Assembly: GCA_903922735.1 (NCBI GenBank)
Contig: CAIXUZ010000014.1
Span: 1-61,699, forward strand
Length of the DNA: 61,699 nt
From: an uncultured Verrucomicrobia subdivision 3 bacterium
Lineage (GTDB): Bacteria; Verrucomicrobiota; Verrucomicrobiia; Limisphaerales; UBA11358
Reading direction: 5' to 3'
In this document: in pieces, positions 9,441 through 18,644 of the stretch
Numbering within the stretch: the stretch's first letter is position 1
How the letters are laid out: every line of letters begins with the position of its first letter
Position numbers and translations under genes: made by a program
Notes under the pieces: model-generated
Seen by the model: only the letters and a program-made list of their open reading frames with translations
Told to the model about the DNA's origin: nothing
Database searches by the model: none

Positions 9441-12400
9441 TCAGGCCCATGCGCAAAGCCCGTTCACAAACTCCGCCGAGCCGTCGCGCAGCCAGCCGTC
9501 CAGTTGTGCCTGATCCTTGAGCTGTTGGCCTCGCAGGCGCGGCACCACGGCAAAGCTCGTCTTCACTTCGGGCAAAGCCGTCATGTCCACCCACAGCTTC
9601 TCGAACTGGCTGACGGGGAAGACGTCTTCCTGCCCGTGGCCCCAGCGCTTCTTCACGTCCTTGATGGTGATGTAAGTCGGCATGCGGCCGGCGATGTTGC
9701 GCACGGCGGCGGCCACTTTCTCCGCGTCAATCAAATCCGCCCGGCTTAATCCGAAAATCTCCAGCAGCCGGTCAATGTGGATCCAGCAGGTGTTGGAATT
9801 GTAGAAGCGCAGATTGAATTCCTCCTCCTCGCGCGGCATCGCCAGGCCTTCGACGAGGCGAACCTGACCGTTCACGCGCGCCAGGCCACCGCCGCGATCT
9901 TCCAGCCGCCGCGTGATGACCTCGAACGTGAGGCCGGATTCCTGGGCGAGATGCAAGCCGAACATCGCCGGGTCGGCGTCCGCGCCGAGCGTGTCGATGT
10001 TGTGCAGCATCAAGTGCTGCAATTGCGGGCGCTCCTTGAGCAACTGGGCGAGCACGCCGTTGCGCAGCAGGTTCGGCACCTCGAACCAGTGGCCGACGGG
10101 ATGCAGGCATTGCGCGGGCAGGTTGTCCGTGTAATCGCCGCTTTCGCCCGCCGAACCGGCCCAGTTTTGCAGCGCGGCGTGCAGGCTTTCGCGGACTTTC
10201 TGCGCCTGCTCGTCGAGGCGCTGCTGCGGCATTTCTTCCCAAAGGAATCGCAAGTCGCGCACCATCGGAACCATCCGCAAGCCGATGGAACGACCCGGCG
10301 ACAGCAACAGCGGGCCGGCGTAGTCATAATTTTTCTTCCGCTGTAAAAATTCCTCCGTCGCCGCGTGCGTCAGGTAACTCGTGGTGAAAATGTGCGGCAG
10401 CGCACAACCGGCGAGCTGGCCGATGCGCCGGCTCTTGGCGAGATGCGTTTCGATAAACGTCCGGTGCGCGCCGTCAAATTTGCAGAATGGATGCAGCGCC
10501 TTGACCACGCCCGCGCCCTGTGTCCAGCGGCTGCCCACGCCGGCTGCCAGCGTGACGATGGCCAGCTCGCCGCGTTTTAGGGCGGCCAGGCCGGCTTCGT
10601 AATATTTCTTCGCCAGCGGCCGGGTCGCGTCCAGCACATCCGGGTTCTGAACATCCTTGATATCTGCGCTGGCGGGCAGGCGGTTCTGCGCGAGGCCGAT
10701 GCGGCCATTCTTCAAATCCTCGCGGACTTGCTCATGTTGCAGACGGTCGAAACCATTTTGCTCCAGCAGCTCGGCCAGCGTCTGCTGTTTGCCGGCGCCG
10801 GTTTTCAAGCGCGGCAGCAGGCGATCGAACAAAGTCTGCATCATGCCGGAAAATTCCGGGCGCACCCGGCAGGCGGCGCTGAACTTGTCCAGTTCCGCCC
10901 GCTGCGGCGCGGTGAGCGACTGCGGATCGGCGCGCAGCCAGCGCGGAACGTGTAGCGCGTAATAGCCGCGCGGCAGCAACGCCTCGCCGCCATGCAGCAA
11001 ATCCGCCCAGGTGCCGCGCTCGTTGATGGCGAAGTCGTAGACGACCGGCTCCATCGCAAACGGGAGCGCGTACTGCAATTCCATCTTGGTCTGCGACATG
11101 ATTTCCTGCAGCCGCTGCTGCGCTTCGGCTTTCCGTTTCGGATCAAAAATGAAGCCCATGCCGCCGCCGGACATGCCGCCGAGCATCCAGAAGCCCCAGA
11201 AATCCGCGCCGAATTCTTTGCGCACCGTGGCGATGAGCGATTCGGTGAAGGCGTTGCTCGCCCACGGGATGATGGTCTGGAGCGGCTCGCGGAAATTCTT
11301 GGTCGTGAGTTCGCCGAGTTTGCGCACATCGCCGGCGCGGAGCGCGGCGACAATTTCATCCAGCAAACCGATGGCCTGCTGGCGGCCGGTCCATTCGGCG
11401 GCGGAACGCAGCAGATATTTTTCCGTGACCATTTCCAGGATGGGCCCGACGTTCTGCGCCATGCCGCCGTGGACGAGCACCAGGCTTTGCTGCAGGCGCT
11501 CGCGGGTCCCGGCGGAAACATCCTGTCGGTCCAGAATCTTGTGCGTCGGCATCAAGCGGCCGCGGCTGATGCCGAATTCCGGCTCGCCTTCCGTCGCGGC
11601 GGCGCCGCAGATCAATTTCATTCCCGGCCATACGCCGCCGGAATCCTGCCAGCCGCCGCCGGAACCGCCGAGCCATTCGCCGAGCAGCGCGCGGGCGAGT
11701 ACGAGGCGTCGTTCGTCCTCGGCAAGTTCGCCAGTGAGTGATTTGGCCTGGCTGGTGGCGCGCATGCAGACGGAGACCAGCGATGCGAGCAGATTGGTCG
11801 AGACGGCGAGACGGGAGCCTTTGGGAATGTCATTGACGTGGCTGACGAGTTCCAGACCACGGCCGGGACCAACCAATCGAGCTAGGAGGTCAGCGAGATC
11901 CTGGCCGGAACCTTCGATGCCGGGCGGCACGATTCCCGCCGCGATGACGGCCGCTTTTAGCAGTCCGAGGTAATCGCGGGCGAAATCAAATACTTCGGCC
12001 AGATGGTTGATGTCGGCGCTTGCGCCGAGGTCCACGCTCGTGAGACGGAGAATCGGTTCGTCAATCACACGCAAACAGGCTTCGACCGGTGGCTGCGTGG
12101 TTTGGTCACGACCATGGACTCCCAGGTCAATTGAGATATTCAGCACCCGCGCGCCCTCAGGAAAATCCATGCCGAGGAAAAAGATATCGCTCCAGCCGGA
12201 ATGGCTCAAATCCATCCGCACCGGCGTGCGTTCGCGAAGCACGGGATAAGTGCCGTCTTCGCCGCGCTGCAACAATTCCGGCCGCACCCGCAGCGGATGA
12301 TCCGTCGGATGCCCCATGCGGAACATCCATTGGTTGCCGCGCACGGAGCGCACGCTGCGGCGCACCTGGTCGGCGAGCGTCTGGAAAGCGATGCGCTGGT

Positions 12401-12761
12401 AAACCGTGGCGAGCGCGCTGGATATGGCATCGCTGGGGCCGGCATTCGTTTGAGCCAGTAGAAATTGTTCCAGCGCTTCCTCAAACCGACGCTGCAAGAG
12501 ATGTTCAAAACCCTTGAAGGGAATCATCTCATCCTCACTGGCGGACAGTTTTCCCGGCAGATGAAAACGGTGAATCGCGTAGAGAAAAAACAGGGCGCGA
12601 ACGCGCTCGTAAAGGTTTTCGCTCCGGCGGCGGAAAACATCCAGTTCCGCGCAGGCTTTGAGCAGTTCTTCCGCTGAAGCTTTTGCACAAATAGCGTCGA
12701 GAGACTGATTGCGGATCTTGGGATCCGCCGACGTGATGATTTCAAGAAGCGAACTGGCCAT
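9441..12761 (-). CDS. Fusion of fucokinase-like GHMP kinase domain and UDP-sugar pyrophosphorylase-like domain
   Basis: 1106 residues in one uninterrupted frame. Residues ~1-175 are helical and unassigned. Residues ~180-560 look like the GHMP part of L-fucokinases: [16 protein letters not shown], a phosphate loop at 313-327 ([15 protein letters not shown], weaker than the usual GSGLGTSS), GGGWQDSGG around Trp371, and GGMSGGGMG at ~530-540. From ~700 a nucleotidyltransferase of the eukaryotic-type UTP-glucose-1-phosphate/UDP-sugar class follows, with [11 protein letters not shown] at 736-746. That makes kinase plus pyrophosphorylase, the reverse of the order in Bacteroides FKP. The likely product is a nucleotide sugar made from a free sugar, but substrate and kinase activity are inference. 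Six bases downstream of a GalU-like gene. Confidence 0.8.
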   Translation of the reverse strand: MASSLLEIITSADPKIRNQSLDAICAKASAEELLKACAELDVFRRRSENLYERVRALFFLYAIHRFHLPGKLSASEDEMIPFKGFEHLLQRRFEEALEQFLLAQTNAGPSDAISSALATVYQRIAFQTLADQVRRSVRSVRGNQWMFRMGHPTDHPLRVRPELLQRGEDGTYPVLRERTPVRMDLSHSGWSDIFFLGMDFPEGARVLNISIDLGVHGRDQTTQPPVEACLRVIDEPILRLTSVDLGASADINHLAEVFDFARDYLGLLKAAVIAAGIVPPGIEGSGQDLADLLARLVGPGRGLELVSHVNDIPKGSRLAVSTNLLASLVSVCMRATSQAKSLTGELAEDERRLVLARALLGEWLGGSGGGWQDSGGVWPGMKLICGAAATEGEPEFGISRGRLMPTHKILDRQDVSAGTRERLQQSLVLVHGGMAQNVGPILEMVTEKYLLRSAAEWTGRQQAIGLLDEIVAALRAGDVRKLGELTTKNFREPLQTIIPWASNAFTESLIATVRKEFGADFWGFWMLGGMSGGGMGFIFDPKRKAEAQQRLQEIMSQTKMELQYALPFAMEPVVYDFAINERGTWADLLHGGEALLPRGYYALHVPRWLRADPQSLTAPQRAELDKFSAACRVRPEFSGMMQTLFDRLLPRLKTGAGKQQTLAELLEQNGFDRLQHEQVREDLKNGRIGLAQNRLPASADIKDVQNPDVLDATRPLAKKYYEAGLAALKRGELAIVTLAAGVGSRWTQGAGVVKALHPFCKFDGAHRTFIETHLAKSRRIGQLAGCALPHIFTTSYLTHAATEEFLQRKKNYDYAGPLLLSPGRSIGLRMVPMVRDLRFLWEEMPQQRLDEQAQKVRESLHAALQNWAGSAGESGDYTDNLPAQCLHPVGHWFEVPNLLRNGVLAQLLKERPQLQHLMLHNIDTLGADADPAMFGLHLAQESGLTFEVITRRLEDRGGGLARVNGQVRLVEGLAMPREEEEFNLRFYNSNTCWIHIDRLLEIFGLSRADLIDAEKVAAAVRNIAGRMPTYITIKDVKKRWGHGQEDVFPVSQFEKLWVDMTALPEVKTSFAVVPRLRGQQLKDQAQLDGWLRDGSAEFVNGLCAWA

Positions 12762-12767
12762 GTGATT

Positions 12768-13604
12768 TTAGTGAGGTTCCTGCGCAAGCAGTTCGACGAG
12801 GCCAGCGAGCACCTCCGCGCGGGCCGGCCCACTCAGGGCCAGGGCCATTTGCGCGTTGAGCAGGCCGTATTTCAGACCGATGTCGAAACGCCGGCCTTGC
12901 AATTCAGCGGCAAGAAAACGCTCGCGCGTCGCGAGTTTGGCCAGCGTCTGACTCAAATTGGCGGGCTGGCCGGCGGTAATTTCTGCGCCGAGCAGATCCA
13001 TCACCGCCGGCGTCAGAACGTGCATCCCGAAAAAACAGAGATAATGGCCCGCCCGCAAACCGGGGACGATGAGGCGCTGTTCCGCGACGGTGGGCGTGGG
13101 TTTTTCCAAGACTTCGGAGACGAGGTAAAGGCCTTTGCGATTTTCCGCCAACCGGCCGCCCGCCGCGCCGTAGTAAGGCAGTTTGCTTTCGTGGGTGGCC
13201 TGCACGGCCGAAACAGCGCAGTTTTCGGCGGCGGCCACTTCAACGAGCTGCCGCGCACAACTGCGATTCTCACGGCTCAGATAAAGGTGGTCACCGACGA
13301 GCAACAAGAATGGTTCGCTGCCGGTAAATTTGTGCGCGCTCCAGACGGCGTGGCCATAGCCGAGCGATTTACCCTGCTCGACAAATTGCAACCGTTTGCC
13401 GTGCGGCCCGGCGGCAGCGCGATACGTGTCAGCATCACCAGGGAAAACGAGGACGCAAATTTCTTTAGCGCCGGAATTCAGCGCTTCTTCCACGATGATG
13501 GCGAGGGCGGTCTTGGTTTTGCCGTCGCGGTCCACAAGCGTTTGCAAAGGGAGCGTCCGTTGACTTGGCCCGGCGGCGGTGATGACAGCTTTGCGTATGT
13601 CCAT
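12768..13604 (-). CDS. GalU-like nucleotidyltransferase with atypical signature
   Basis: 278 residues with the sugar-1-phosphate nucleotidyltransferase fold: AVITAAG at the start, GYGHAVWSA (like the GLGHAV of GalU), LLLVGDHLY, and the FDIGLKYG stretch typical of GalU-type enzymes. The phosphate-binding loop reads [10 protein letters not shown] instead of AAGxGTRxLP, and the following KxxPKxxLP is replaced by [14 protein letters not shown]. Catalysis may therefore be altered, or the protein may be regulatory. It is the first gene of a two-gene operon with the 1106-residue fusion, which has its own intact signature. Confidence 0.8.
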   Translation of the reverse strand: MDIRKAVITAAGPSQRTLPLQTLVDRDGKTKTALAIIVEEALNSGAKEICVLVFPGDADTYRAAAGPHGKRLQFVEQGKSLGYGHAVWSAHKFTGSEPFLLLVGDHLYLSRENRSCARQLVEVAAAENCAVSAVQATHESKLPYYGAAGGRLAENRKGLYLVSEVLEKPTPTVAEQRLIVPGLRAGHYLCFFGMHVLTPAVMDLLGAEITAGQPANLSQTLAKLATRERFLAAELQGRRFDIGLKYGLLNAQMALALSGPARAEVLAGLVELLAQEPH

Positions 13605-13708
13605 AGGTCTGGCGTAAGTTGAAATCAGTCTGCCATTTGTAATTTTATTGGCGACTAAATTTTATTTCCGCCGCGCAAACCGACCCCGTCACATCATCAC
13701 AAAGCCGC

Positions 13709-13736
13709 TTGCGCTTGTTCGCATTTCCGCTATAAC
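13709..13736 (+). promoter_or_regulatory. Probable dedA promoter
   Basis: TTGCGC (13709-13714) and TATAAC (13731-13736) are spaced by 16 bases in the gap between two divergent genes. The start codon follows the -10 element by only nine bases, so the transcript would be nearly leaderless. I see no clear Shine-Dalgarno sequence, in keeping with that. Confidence 0.45.
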
Positions 13737-13745
13737 CACCGGCTC

Positions 13746-14399
13746 ATGCATCAACTTATTCAGAGCCTAAACGACTGGTATTCGCACGCCCTGCAATCCG
13801 GCGGCTACCCGCTCGTCGCGTTCATGATGGCCGTCGAGAGCTCCCTTTTCCCGCTGCCGAGCGAGATCATCATTCCCCCGGCAGCGCACCTCGCCCATAC
13901 GGGGCAGATTCCGCTCACGCTTTGGGGCATCGTGCTCGCGGGCACCATCGGTTCTTGGATCGGGGCAACCGCCATGTATTGGGCCTCGCGGCTGGCGGGA
14001 CGGCCGCTGCTGGTGCGTTACGGAAAATACTTTTTCATCTCCGCTGATAAAGTGGAAGGCGCGGAACGCTGGGCGGCGCATTACGGTGCGATGGGCATTT
14101 TTATTTCGCGGCTGCTACCGGTGGTGCGTCATCTCATTGGCATTCCCGCCGGCATCGTGCGGATGAACTACGGGATTTTTTCAATCTACACCCTGCTCGG
14201 TTCCGCCATCTGGTGCGCGGTGCTCTGCTGGCTCGGCGTGAAGATGGGCCAGGACGAATCGCTGATGAAGGGCGAGTATCACCGCATCACGATCTGGCTC
14301 GCTGGCGCCATGATTGCACTGGGCGGGCTTTATTACTTCTTCGTCCACCGGCACATGGCGGCGGCAAAAGCGGAAAGTCGAAAACCGAAAGCGGAATAA
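13746..14399 (+). CDS. DedA family inner-membrane protein
   Basis: DedA/SNARE-associated proteins act as lipid transporters or scramblases and support proton-motive-force homeostasis. The 217 residues have the re-entrant motif ESSLFPLPSEIIIPPAAHLAH near 30-50, GTIGSWIGATAMYWASRLAG near 67-86, and the FISRLLPVVRHLIGIPAGI signature near 120-138. These are followed by two more membrane segments and a lysine/arginine-rich tail. It is the first gene of a run of same-strand genes to 19.6 kb. Confidence 0.93.
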   Translation: MHQLIQSLNDWYSHALQSGGYPLVAFMMAVESSLFPLPSEIIIPPAAHLAHTGQIPLTLWGIVLAGTIGSWIGATAMYWASRLAGRPLLVRYGKYFFISADKVEGAERWAAHYGAMGIFISRLLPVVRHLIGIPAGIVRMNYGIFSIYTLLGSAIWCAVLCWLGVKMGQDESLMKGEYHRITIWLAGAMIALGGLYYFFVHRHMAAAKAESRKPKAE

Positions 14400-14477
14400 T
14401 GCAACTCGGTTTCCGGTGGTCAGAAGCGGTGTCCATCCGCGGCTGAATAAAATTCCTTTGCGTCATCGCGACTTTGC

Positions 14478-15986
14478 GTGGAAATTCTCCGCGTGCCTGT
14501 CACCGATGCCATCCGAAAAAAACTGGGAACCGTCCCGCACAAGCCCGGCGTGTATCTGCACAAGGATCGATTCGGCACGGTCATCTATGTGGGCAAGGCG
14601 CTCGATCTGCGCAAGCGCATCAGCCAGTATTTTCAATCTTCCCGGCGTTTGGGCTGGGACCTGAAGTTCAACGCGCTCGTCGAGGCCATCCACGATTTTG
14701 ACATTCACGTCGTGCGCAGTGAACCGGAATCGCTCCTGCTCGAAAGCAAGCTCATCAAGGAATTCAAGCCGCGCTTCAACGTCAGCCTGCGCGACGACAA
14801 GCGTTACCTGATGCTCAAAGTCAACCTGAACGACCCGATTCCCAATTTCATCTTCACCCGGCTCAAAAAAGACGATGGCGCACGTTACTTCGGACCGTTC
14901 GTGAATTCCACCGCGCTGCGCAACGCCGTCACGCTCGCCCGGAAACAGTTCAACCTGCGTGGCTGCCGCGTCTTCACGCCGGGCGAAATGGACTACAAGC
15001 ATTGTCTTTACGCGCATCTTAAAAATTGCACCGCCCCATGCGTCGGCATCGTCACGCGCGGGCAATATCTCGAACAGGTCAAGGCCGCATGCGATTTCCT
15101 CGAAGGTCAGTGCCGCGAACTGCAGCCGCAGCTCGAGGCGGAGATGAAAAAAGCCGCCGCTGCACACGATTTTGAAAAGGCTGCCGACCTGCGCGACCTG
15201 CTCCACGATCTGAAAGATACCTGGAAGAAGACCGAAAAGTTTGCGCGGGTGCCTTACACCTTGCCGCTGTCAATCAACCCGGAAAATGATCTAGTGGAGC
15301 TCGCCAAGGTTCTTGTATTGCCTACGCCGCCGCAGCGGATTGAAGGCTTCGATATTTCAAACATCAGCGGCACCTTCGCTGTCGCATCACTCGTGAGCTT
15401 CAAGCAGGGCCGGCCTGACCGGGCGAACTATCGGCGATTCAAAATTAAAACCGTTGCCGGACAGGATGACTTCGCGAGCATGGCGGAAGTGGTGCATCGC
15501 CGTTATTCGCGGCTCAAGCGAGAGGCCAAACCCATGCCGGACTTGATTTTGATTGATGGCGGCAAAGGCCAGCTCGGCAGGGCGTGCGCCGAATTAAAAA
15601 AGCTCGGTCTCGAAAAGATTCCGGTCATCGGTCTGGCGAAAGAGTTCGAGGAAATTTATCTGCCAGACCAAAACTTGCCCCTGCATCTCGGCCTCAATCA
15701 TCCGGCGGTGAAGTTATTACAGCGCATCCGTGACGAGTGCCATCGGGTGGCGAACAGTTTCAACGCCCAGCTGCGGCTCAAGAAAATTTCCGAGAGCGTG
15801 CTGGACGAATTCCCCGGCATAGGCAACGCGCGCAAGGCGGCATTGCTAAAAAAATTTGGCTCCGTGTCGCGGCTGAAGCTCGCCACATTGGAACAAATCG
15901 CGGAAGTTCCCGGCTTTGGCGGCAAGGCGGCAGCGGAATTGAAGGCGTTTCTCAACGCACGAAAAGAAGTTCGTGCCAATCCGTGA
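14478..15986 (+). CDS. uvrC: Excinuclease ABC subunit C, shortened form
   Basis: UvrC makes both incisions in nucleotide excision repair. Domains in order: GIY-YIG nuclease (PGVYLHKDRFG and IYVGKA, residues ~22-41); the Cys region (HCLYAHLKNCTAPC); the UVR motif (~230-250, HDFEKAADLRD); the endonuclease-V-like domain with candidate triad Asp292, Asp360 and His422; and helix-hairpin-helix (FPGIGNARKAALLKKFGS) to the end. At 502 residues it is about 100 shorter than E. coli UvrC. The missing stretch lies between UVR and the EndoV core, where only ~35 residues remain. GTG start at 14478. Confidence 0.95.
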   Translation: MEILRVPVTDAIRKKLGTVPHKPGVYLHKDRFGTVIYVGKALDLRKRISQYFQSSRRLGWDLKFNALVEAIHDFDIHVVRSEPESLLLESKLIKEFKPRFNVSLRDDKRYLMLKVNLNDPIPNFIFTRLKKDDGARYFGPFVNSTALRNAVTLARKQFNLRGCRVFTPGEMDYKHCLYAHLKNCTAPCVGIVTRGQYLEQVKAACDFLEGQCRELQPQLEAEMKKAAAAHDFEKAADLRDLLHDLKDTWKKTEKFARVPYTLPLSINPENDLVELAKVLVLPTPPQRIEGFDISNISGTFAVASLVSFKQGRPDRANYRRFKIKTVAGQDDFASMAEVVHRRYSRLKREAKPMPDLILIDGGKGQLGRACAELKKLGLEKIPVIGLAKEFEEIYLPDQNLPLHLGLNHPAVKLLQRIRDECHRVANSFNAQLRLKKISESVLDEFPGIGNARKAALLKKFGSVSRLKLATLEQIAEVPGFGGKAAAELKAFLNARKEVRANP

Positions 15987-16009
15987 AATCCGTGGCTTAA
16001 TTTCCCCGC

Positions 16010-16414
16010 ATGAACATTCAAGTGGCGGTTCTCTGCGACGCGGCGACGGACGACAACGCCAAGCTCAACCTGCTGGGCGCGTTCGACACGATTTACGCCC
16101 CCCAGATGCCGGCGGTGCATCCGCAATGCGCCGTGGCATTGCGCCTCACCTTCATGCCCGGCGACGAGGGCACTCGCAAGTTGACTCTGAATTTCATCAA
16201 TGCCGACGGCCATTCCATCATGCCGGCCATCGAATTGCCCGTGCCGGTGACGCTGCCGGATGACGCGCATTTTCTAACGCGCAACTTCATCGTAAACATC
16301 CAACAATTGAAGTTTGCCGAGCCGGGTCTGTTTTCCGTGGATGTGCGGATGGACGATCAATCGCAGGCGAGCATCCCATTGCTGGTGAAACTGGTCGAGC
16401 GACCGGCGGTCTGA
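16010..16414 (+). CDS. DUF6941-like conserved protein
   Basis: 134 residues, soluble and beta-rich. The start MNIQVAVLCDAATDDNAKLNLLGAFDTI is characteristic of a family of short bacterial proteins of unknown function (I place it as DUF6941 from memory). The rest alternates short strands with a PxxLPDDAHFLTRNFIVN stretch and ends in SIPLLVKLVERP. It follows uvrC after 23 bases on the same strand. No function can be given. Confidence 0.75.
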   Translation: MNIQVAVLCDAATDDNAKLNLLGAFDTIYAPQMPAVHPQCAVALRLTFMPGDEGTRKLTLNFINADGHSIMPAIELPVPVTLPDDAHFLTRNFIVNIQQLKFAEPGLFSVDVRMDDQSQASIPLLVKLVERPAV

Positions 16415-16473
16415 GGCTGAAGTTTATCGAATAGGGACAATCCTCGCGAGCCGGACTTGGTGATGGTTCAAAT

Positions 16474-16499
16474 CGGCTCGCCGGGAGTCTCGCCCCACC
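16474..16499 (+). repeat. Interspersed repeat, copy 1
   Basis: This 26-base G/C-rich stretch (ending TCGCCCCACC) matches 22 of 26 bases with 46021-46046, 29.5 kb away. It sits in the gap between the DUF6941-like gene and purC, in which nothing else is recognisable. It behaves like a small non-coding interspersed repeat. Confidence 0.6.
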
Positions 16500-16549
16500 G
16501 GTTTTTAGGCTTTGATCTTCGCACAGAGGACATTACTTTTCCGCCCACT

Positions 16550-17458
16550 ATGAACGAACCAATTTTGCAGCTTGATCTCTCCGGCATCAAAAAAGTCCGC
16601 TCCGGCAAGGTCCGCGAAGTCTATGACCTCGGCGACCGGTTCCTGCTTGTCGCCAGCGACCGCATTTCCGCCTTCGACGTCATCATGCCCAACGGCATTC
16701 CGCGCAAAGGCGAGGTGCTCACGCAAATCTCGCACTTCTGGTTTGAGAAATTTGCCGCGCTCGTGCCGAACCACCTGCTCGCAAAGTCCAATGACCCTTT
16801 GCCTGCAAATTTGCAACCGTTCGCCGCGCAACTTGCGCGCCGCTCAATGATCGTCAAGAAAGCCAAGCCGCTCGCCATCGAATGCATCGTGCGCGGCTAT
16901 CTTTCCGGCAGCGGCTGGAAGGAATACAAGAAATCCCAAACTGTCTGCGGCATCAAATTGCCCGCCGGCCTGACTGAATCTGCTGAACTGCCGGAGCCGA
17001 TTTTCACTCCGTCCACCAAGGCTGAGGCTGGCCACGACGAAAATATTTCCTTCGAGGAAGCCTGCAAGATCGTGGGCACCGACCTCGCCACGCAGGCGCG
17101 CGACTTGAGCCTGAAGATTTACAAGGCTGGACGTGATTACGCCAAGCAACGCGGCATTATCATCGCCGATACGAAATTCGAGTTTGGGCTGGAAACTGGC
17201 AGCGGCACCTTGCCGCAGGGCAAGCTCATCCTGATTGATGAAGTGCTCACGCCCGATTCCTCGCGCTTCTGGCCGGCTGACCAATACGCGCCCGGCCGCG
17301 GCCAGCCGAGCTTCGACAAACAATTCGTCCGCGATTATCTCGAAACGCTCGACTGGAACAAAACCCCGCCCGGCCCGACGTTGCCCGCCGAAGTTGTTGC
17401 CAAGACGAGTGCGACCTATCTGGAAGCTTACGAGCGGCTGACTGGGAAGAAGCTTTGA
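16550..17458 (+). CDS. purC: Phosphoribosylaminoimidazole-succinocarboxamide synthase
   Basis: SAICAR synthetase joins aspartate to CAIR in purine synthesis. 302 residues, of the longer bacterial/yeast type. Visible motifs: SGKVREVYDLGD, LLVASDRISAFDVIMPNGIP, IECIVRGYLSGSGWKEY, EKIN-equivalent FEEACKIVG, IADTKFEFG, LIDEVLTPDSSRFW and the C-terminal KQFVRDYLETLDW. ATG 16550 is chosen as the family start; the frame is open upstream but codes for nothing recognisable. Its stop overlaps the TTG start of the next gene. Confidence 0.97.
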   Translation: MNEPILQLDLSGIKKVRSGKVREVYDLGDRFLLVASDRISAFDVIMPNGIPRKGEVLTQISHFWFEKFAALVPNHLLAKSNDPLPANLQPFAAQLARRSMIVKKAKPLAIECIVRGYLSGSGWKEYKKSQTVCGIKLPAGLTESAELPEPIFTPSTKAEAGHDENISFEEACKIVGTDLATQARDLSLKIYKAGRDYAKQRGIIIADTKFEFGLETGSGTLPQGKLILIDEVLTPDSSRFWPADQYAPGRGQPSFDKQFVRDYLETLDWNKTPPGPTLPAEVVAKTSATYLEAYERLTGKKL

Positions 17459-17865
17459 AACGGCTAAATCCCATCCCAGAATTCGAACCCGGATTTCGTT
17501 TTTCGTTCCGAGATGCCATTGTGCTAGTTGTTGGTTTTTTGGGTTCATTTGCGCTTGTTAATACATATTGGTCAGTAAGCCTGTTAATCGCAGTTGCGCT
17601 TGGTCATTTCTTTTTGTTTTGCAACTTGTTTAGGATTTCGCGCCGACTAGAATTAATATGGTCTGGCATTTTCATCGCCTTGTCAGGCACGACCATTCTG
17701 ACTGAATTCCCCGGCTGGCTCGCAACCATGGCAATTTCTTTTTCTGCCACAATAGAAGTAATTGCTTATGAGATGAAAACACCATCCTATCATGGCGTTG
17801 GTTGGGAAAAGATAAACCCAAGTCTGAAGAGTTGGTGGGATTCAAATCTTGCTCGTTACTCTTAA
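17455..17865 (+). CDS. Small membrane protein of unknown function
   Basis: 136 residues, starting at a TTG that overlaps the purC stop. Three or four hydrophobic segments (near 22-38, 41-58, 66-83 and 86-101) are followed by a hydrophilic tail (MKTPSYHGVGWEKINPSLKSWW). It is noticeably richer in A/T than purC and xerC around it, suggesting an acquired gene. I do not recognise the family. The TTG start is dictated by the absence of an ATG in the first 80 codons. Confidence 0.6.
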   Translation: MKRLNPIPEFEPGFRFSFRDAIVLVVGFLGSFALVNTYWSVSLLIAVALGHFFLFCNLFRISRRLELIWSGIFIALSGTTILTEFPGWLATMAISFSATIEVIAYEMKTPSYHGVGWEKINPSLKSWWDSNLARYS

Positions 17866-17871
17866 TTGCGT

Positions 17872-17922
17872 CATGCAAAACCTTGTCGAAGATTTGCTGC
17901 AATACCTGCGCCACGAGCGCGG
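17872..17922 (+). pseudogene. Duplicated 5' end of xerC (17-codon remnant)
   Basis: A copy of the first ~51 bases of xerC, differing at two positions from 18644-18694. It begins at the xerC start codon and encodes MQNLVEDLLQYLRHERG; homology stops there and the frame ends after one more codon (TAA at 17927). The AlkD-like gene starts six bases beyond that stop. Two direct repeats thus flank the AlkD-like gene, one of them the real xerC start. The mini-frame could also act as a translational lead-in for the following gene. Confidence 0.9.
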
Positions 17923-17934
17923 CGTTTAATAGCC

Positions 17935-18642
17935 ATGAATGTTTCCGACCTCCGTGCCCGCCTGAAAAAACTCGCCTCGCCGGCAGACGCTAGATCTCTC
18001 CAGCGTTTCTTCAAGACCGGCCCGAGTGAATACGGCGAGGGTGACCGTTTTCTTGGCATCCGCGTGCCGGTGACGCGCAAGTTGGCGCGGGAGTTTCGCG
18101 AATTGCCGCGGCGCGATGTCGTCGCGCTGCTGCAATCGCCCATCCACGAGGAGCGTTTGCTCGCGCTTGTCATTTTGGTCAACGCTTATCAGTGCGGCGA
18201 TGACACAGAGTGTGCGGAGATTTATAAGCTTTATCTGGCCCAGCTCGATTACGTGAACAACTGGGATTTAGTCGATTCATCCGCACCTTACATCATCGGC
18301 CCGCATCTACTGAACCGTTCGCGCAAAATCCTGTCCCGCCTCGCGCGCTCAAAAAATCTCTGGCATCGCCGCGTCGTTGTGCTGGCGACGTTTTATTTCA
18401 TCCGGCAGAACGATTTCGCCGATGCGCTTCGCCTCGCGGAACTGCTCCGGAATGACGAGCATGACTTGATCCACAAAGCCATCGGCTGGATGCTGCGCGA
18501 AATCGGCAAACGCGACCTGATCGTGCTTCGAACATTTCTTGGTAAGCATGCCGCATTCATGCCACGCACGATGCTGCGTTACGCGATTGAAAAACTGTCG
18601 GAACCCGAACGGCAGCGGTATCTTCGGGCGGGCAAAGCCTAG
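17935..18642 (+). CDS. DNA alkylation repair (AlkD-like) protein
   Basis: AlkD-type HEAT-repeat glycosylases release positively charged N3/N7 alkyl purines. The 235 residues contain the family hallmark YVNNWDLVDSSAPYIIG near 100-116, helical HEAT-like pairs throughout, IHKAIGWMLREIGKRD near 178-193, and an end in MPRTMLRYAIEKLSEPERQRYL. ATG 17935 is used; an upstream frame would read through the xerC remnant in the wrong phase. It is flanked by the xerC remnant and the intact xerC start, with only two bases before the latter. Confidence 0.9.
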   Translation: MNVSDLRARLKKLASPADARSLQRFFKTGPSEYGEGDRFLGIRVPVTRKLAREFRELPRRDVVALLQSPIHEERLLALVILVNAYQCGDDTECAEIYKLYLAQLDYVNNWDLVDSSAPYIIGPHLLNRSRKILSRLARSKNLWHRRVVVLATFYFIRQNDFADALRLAELLRNDEHDLIHKAIGWMLREIGKRDLIVLRTFLGKHAAFMPRTMLRYAIEKLSEPERQRYLRAGKA

Positions 18643-18644
18643 CC

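Noticed and set aside
9777..10346. Long frames opposite the 1106-residue fusion
   Set aside because: Antisense shadows of a GC-rich gene; no domain pattern, no ribosome site.
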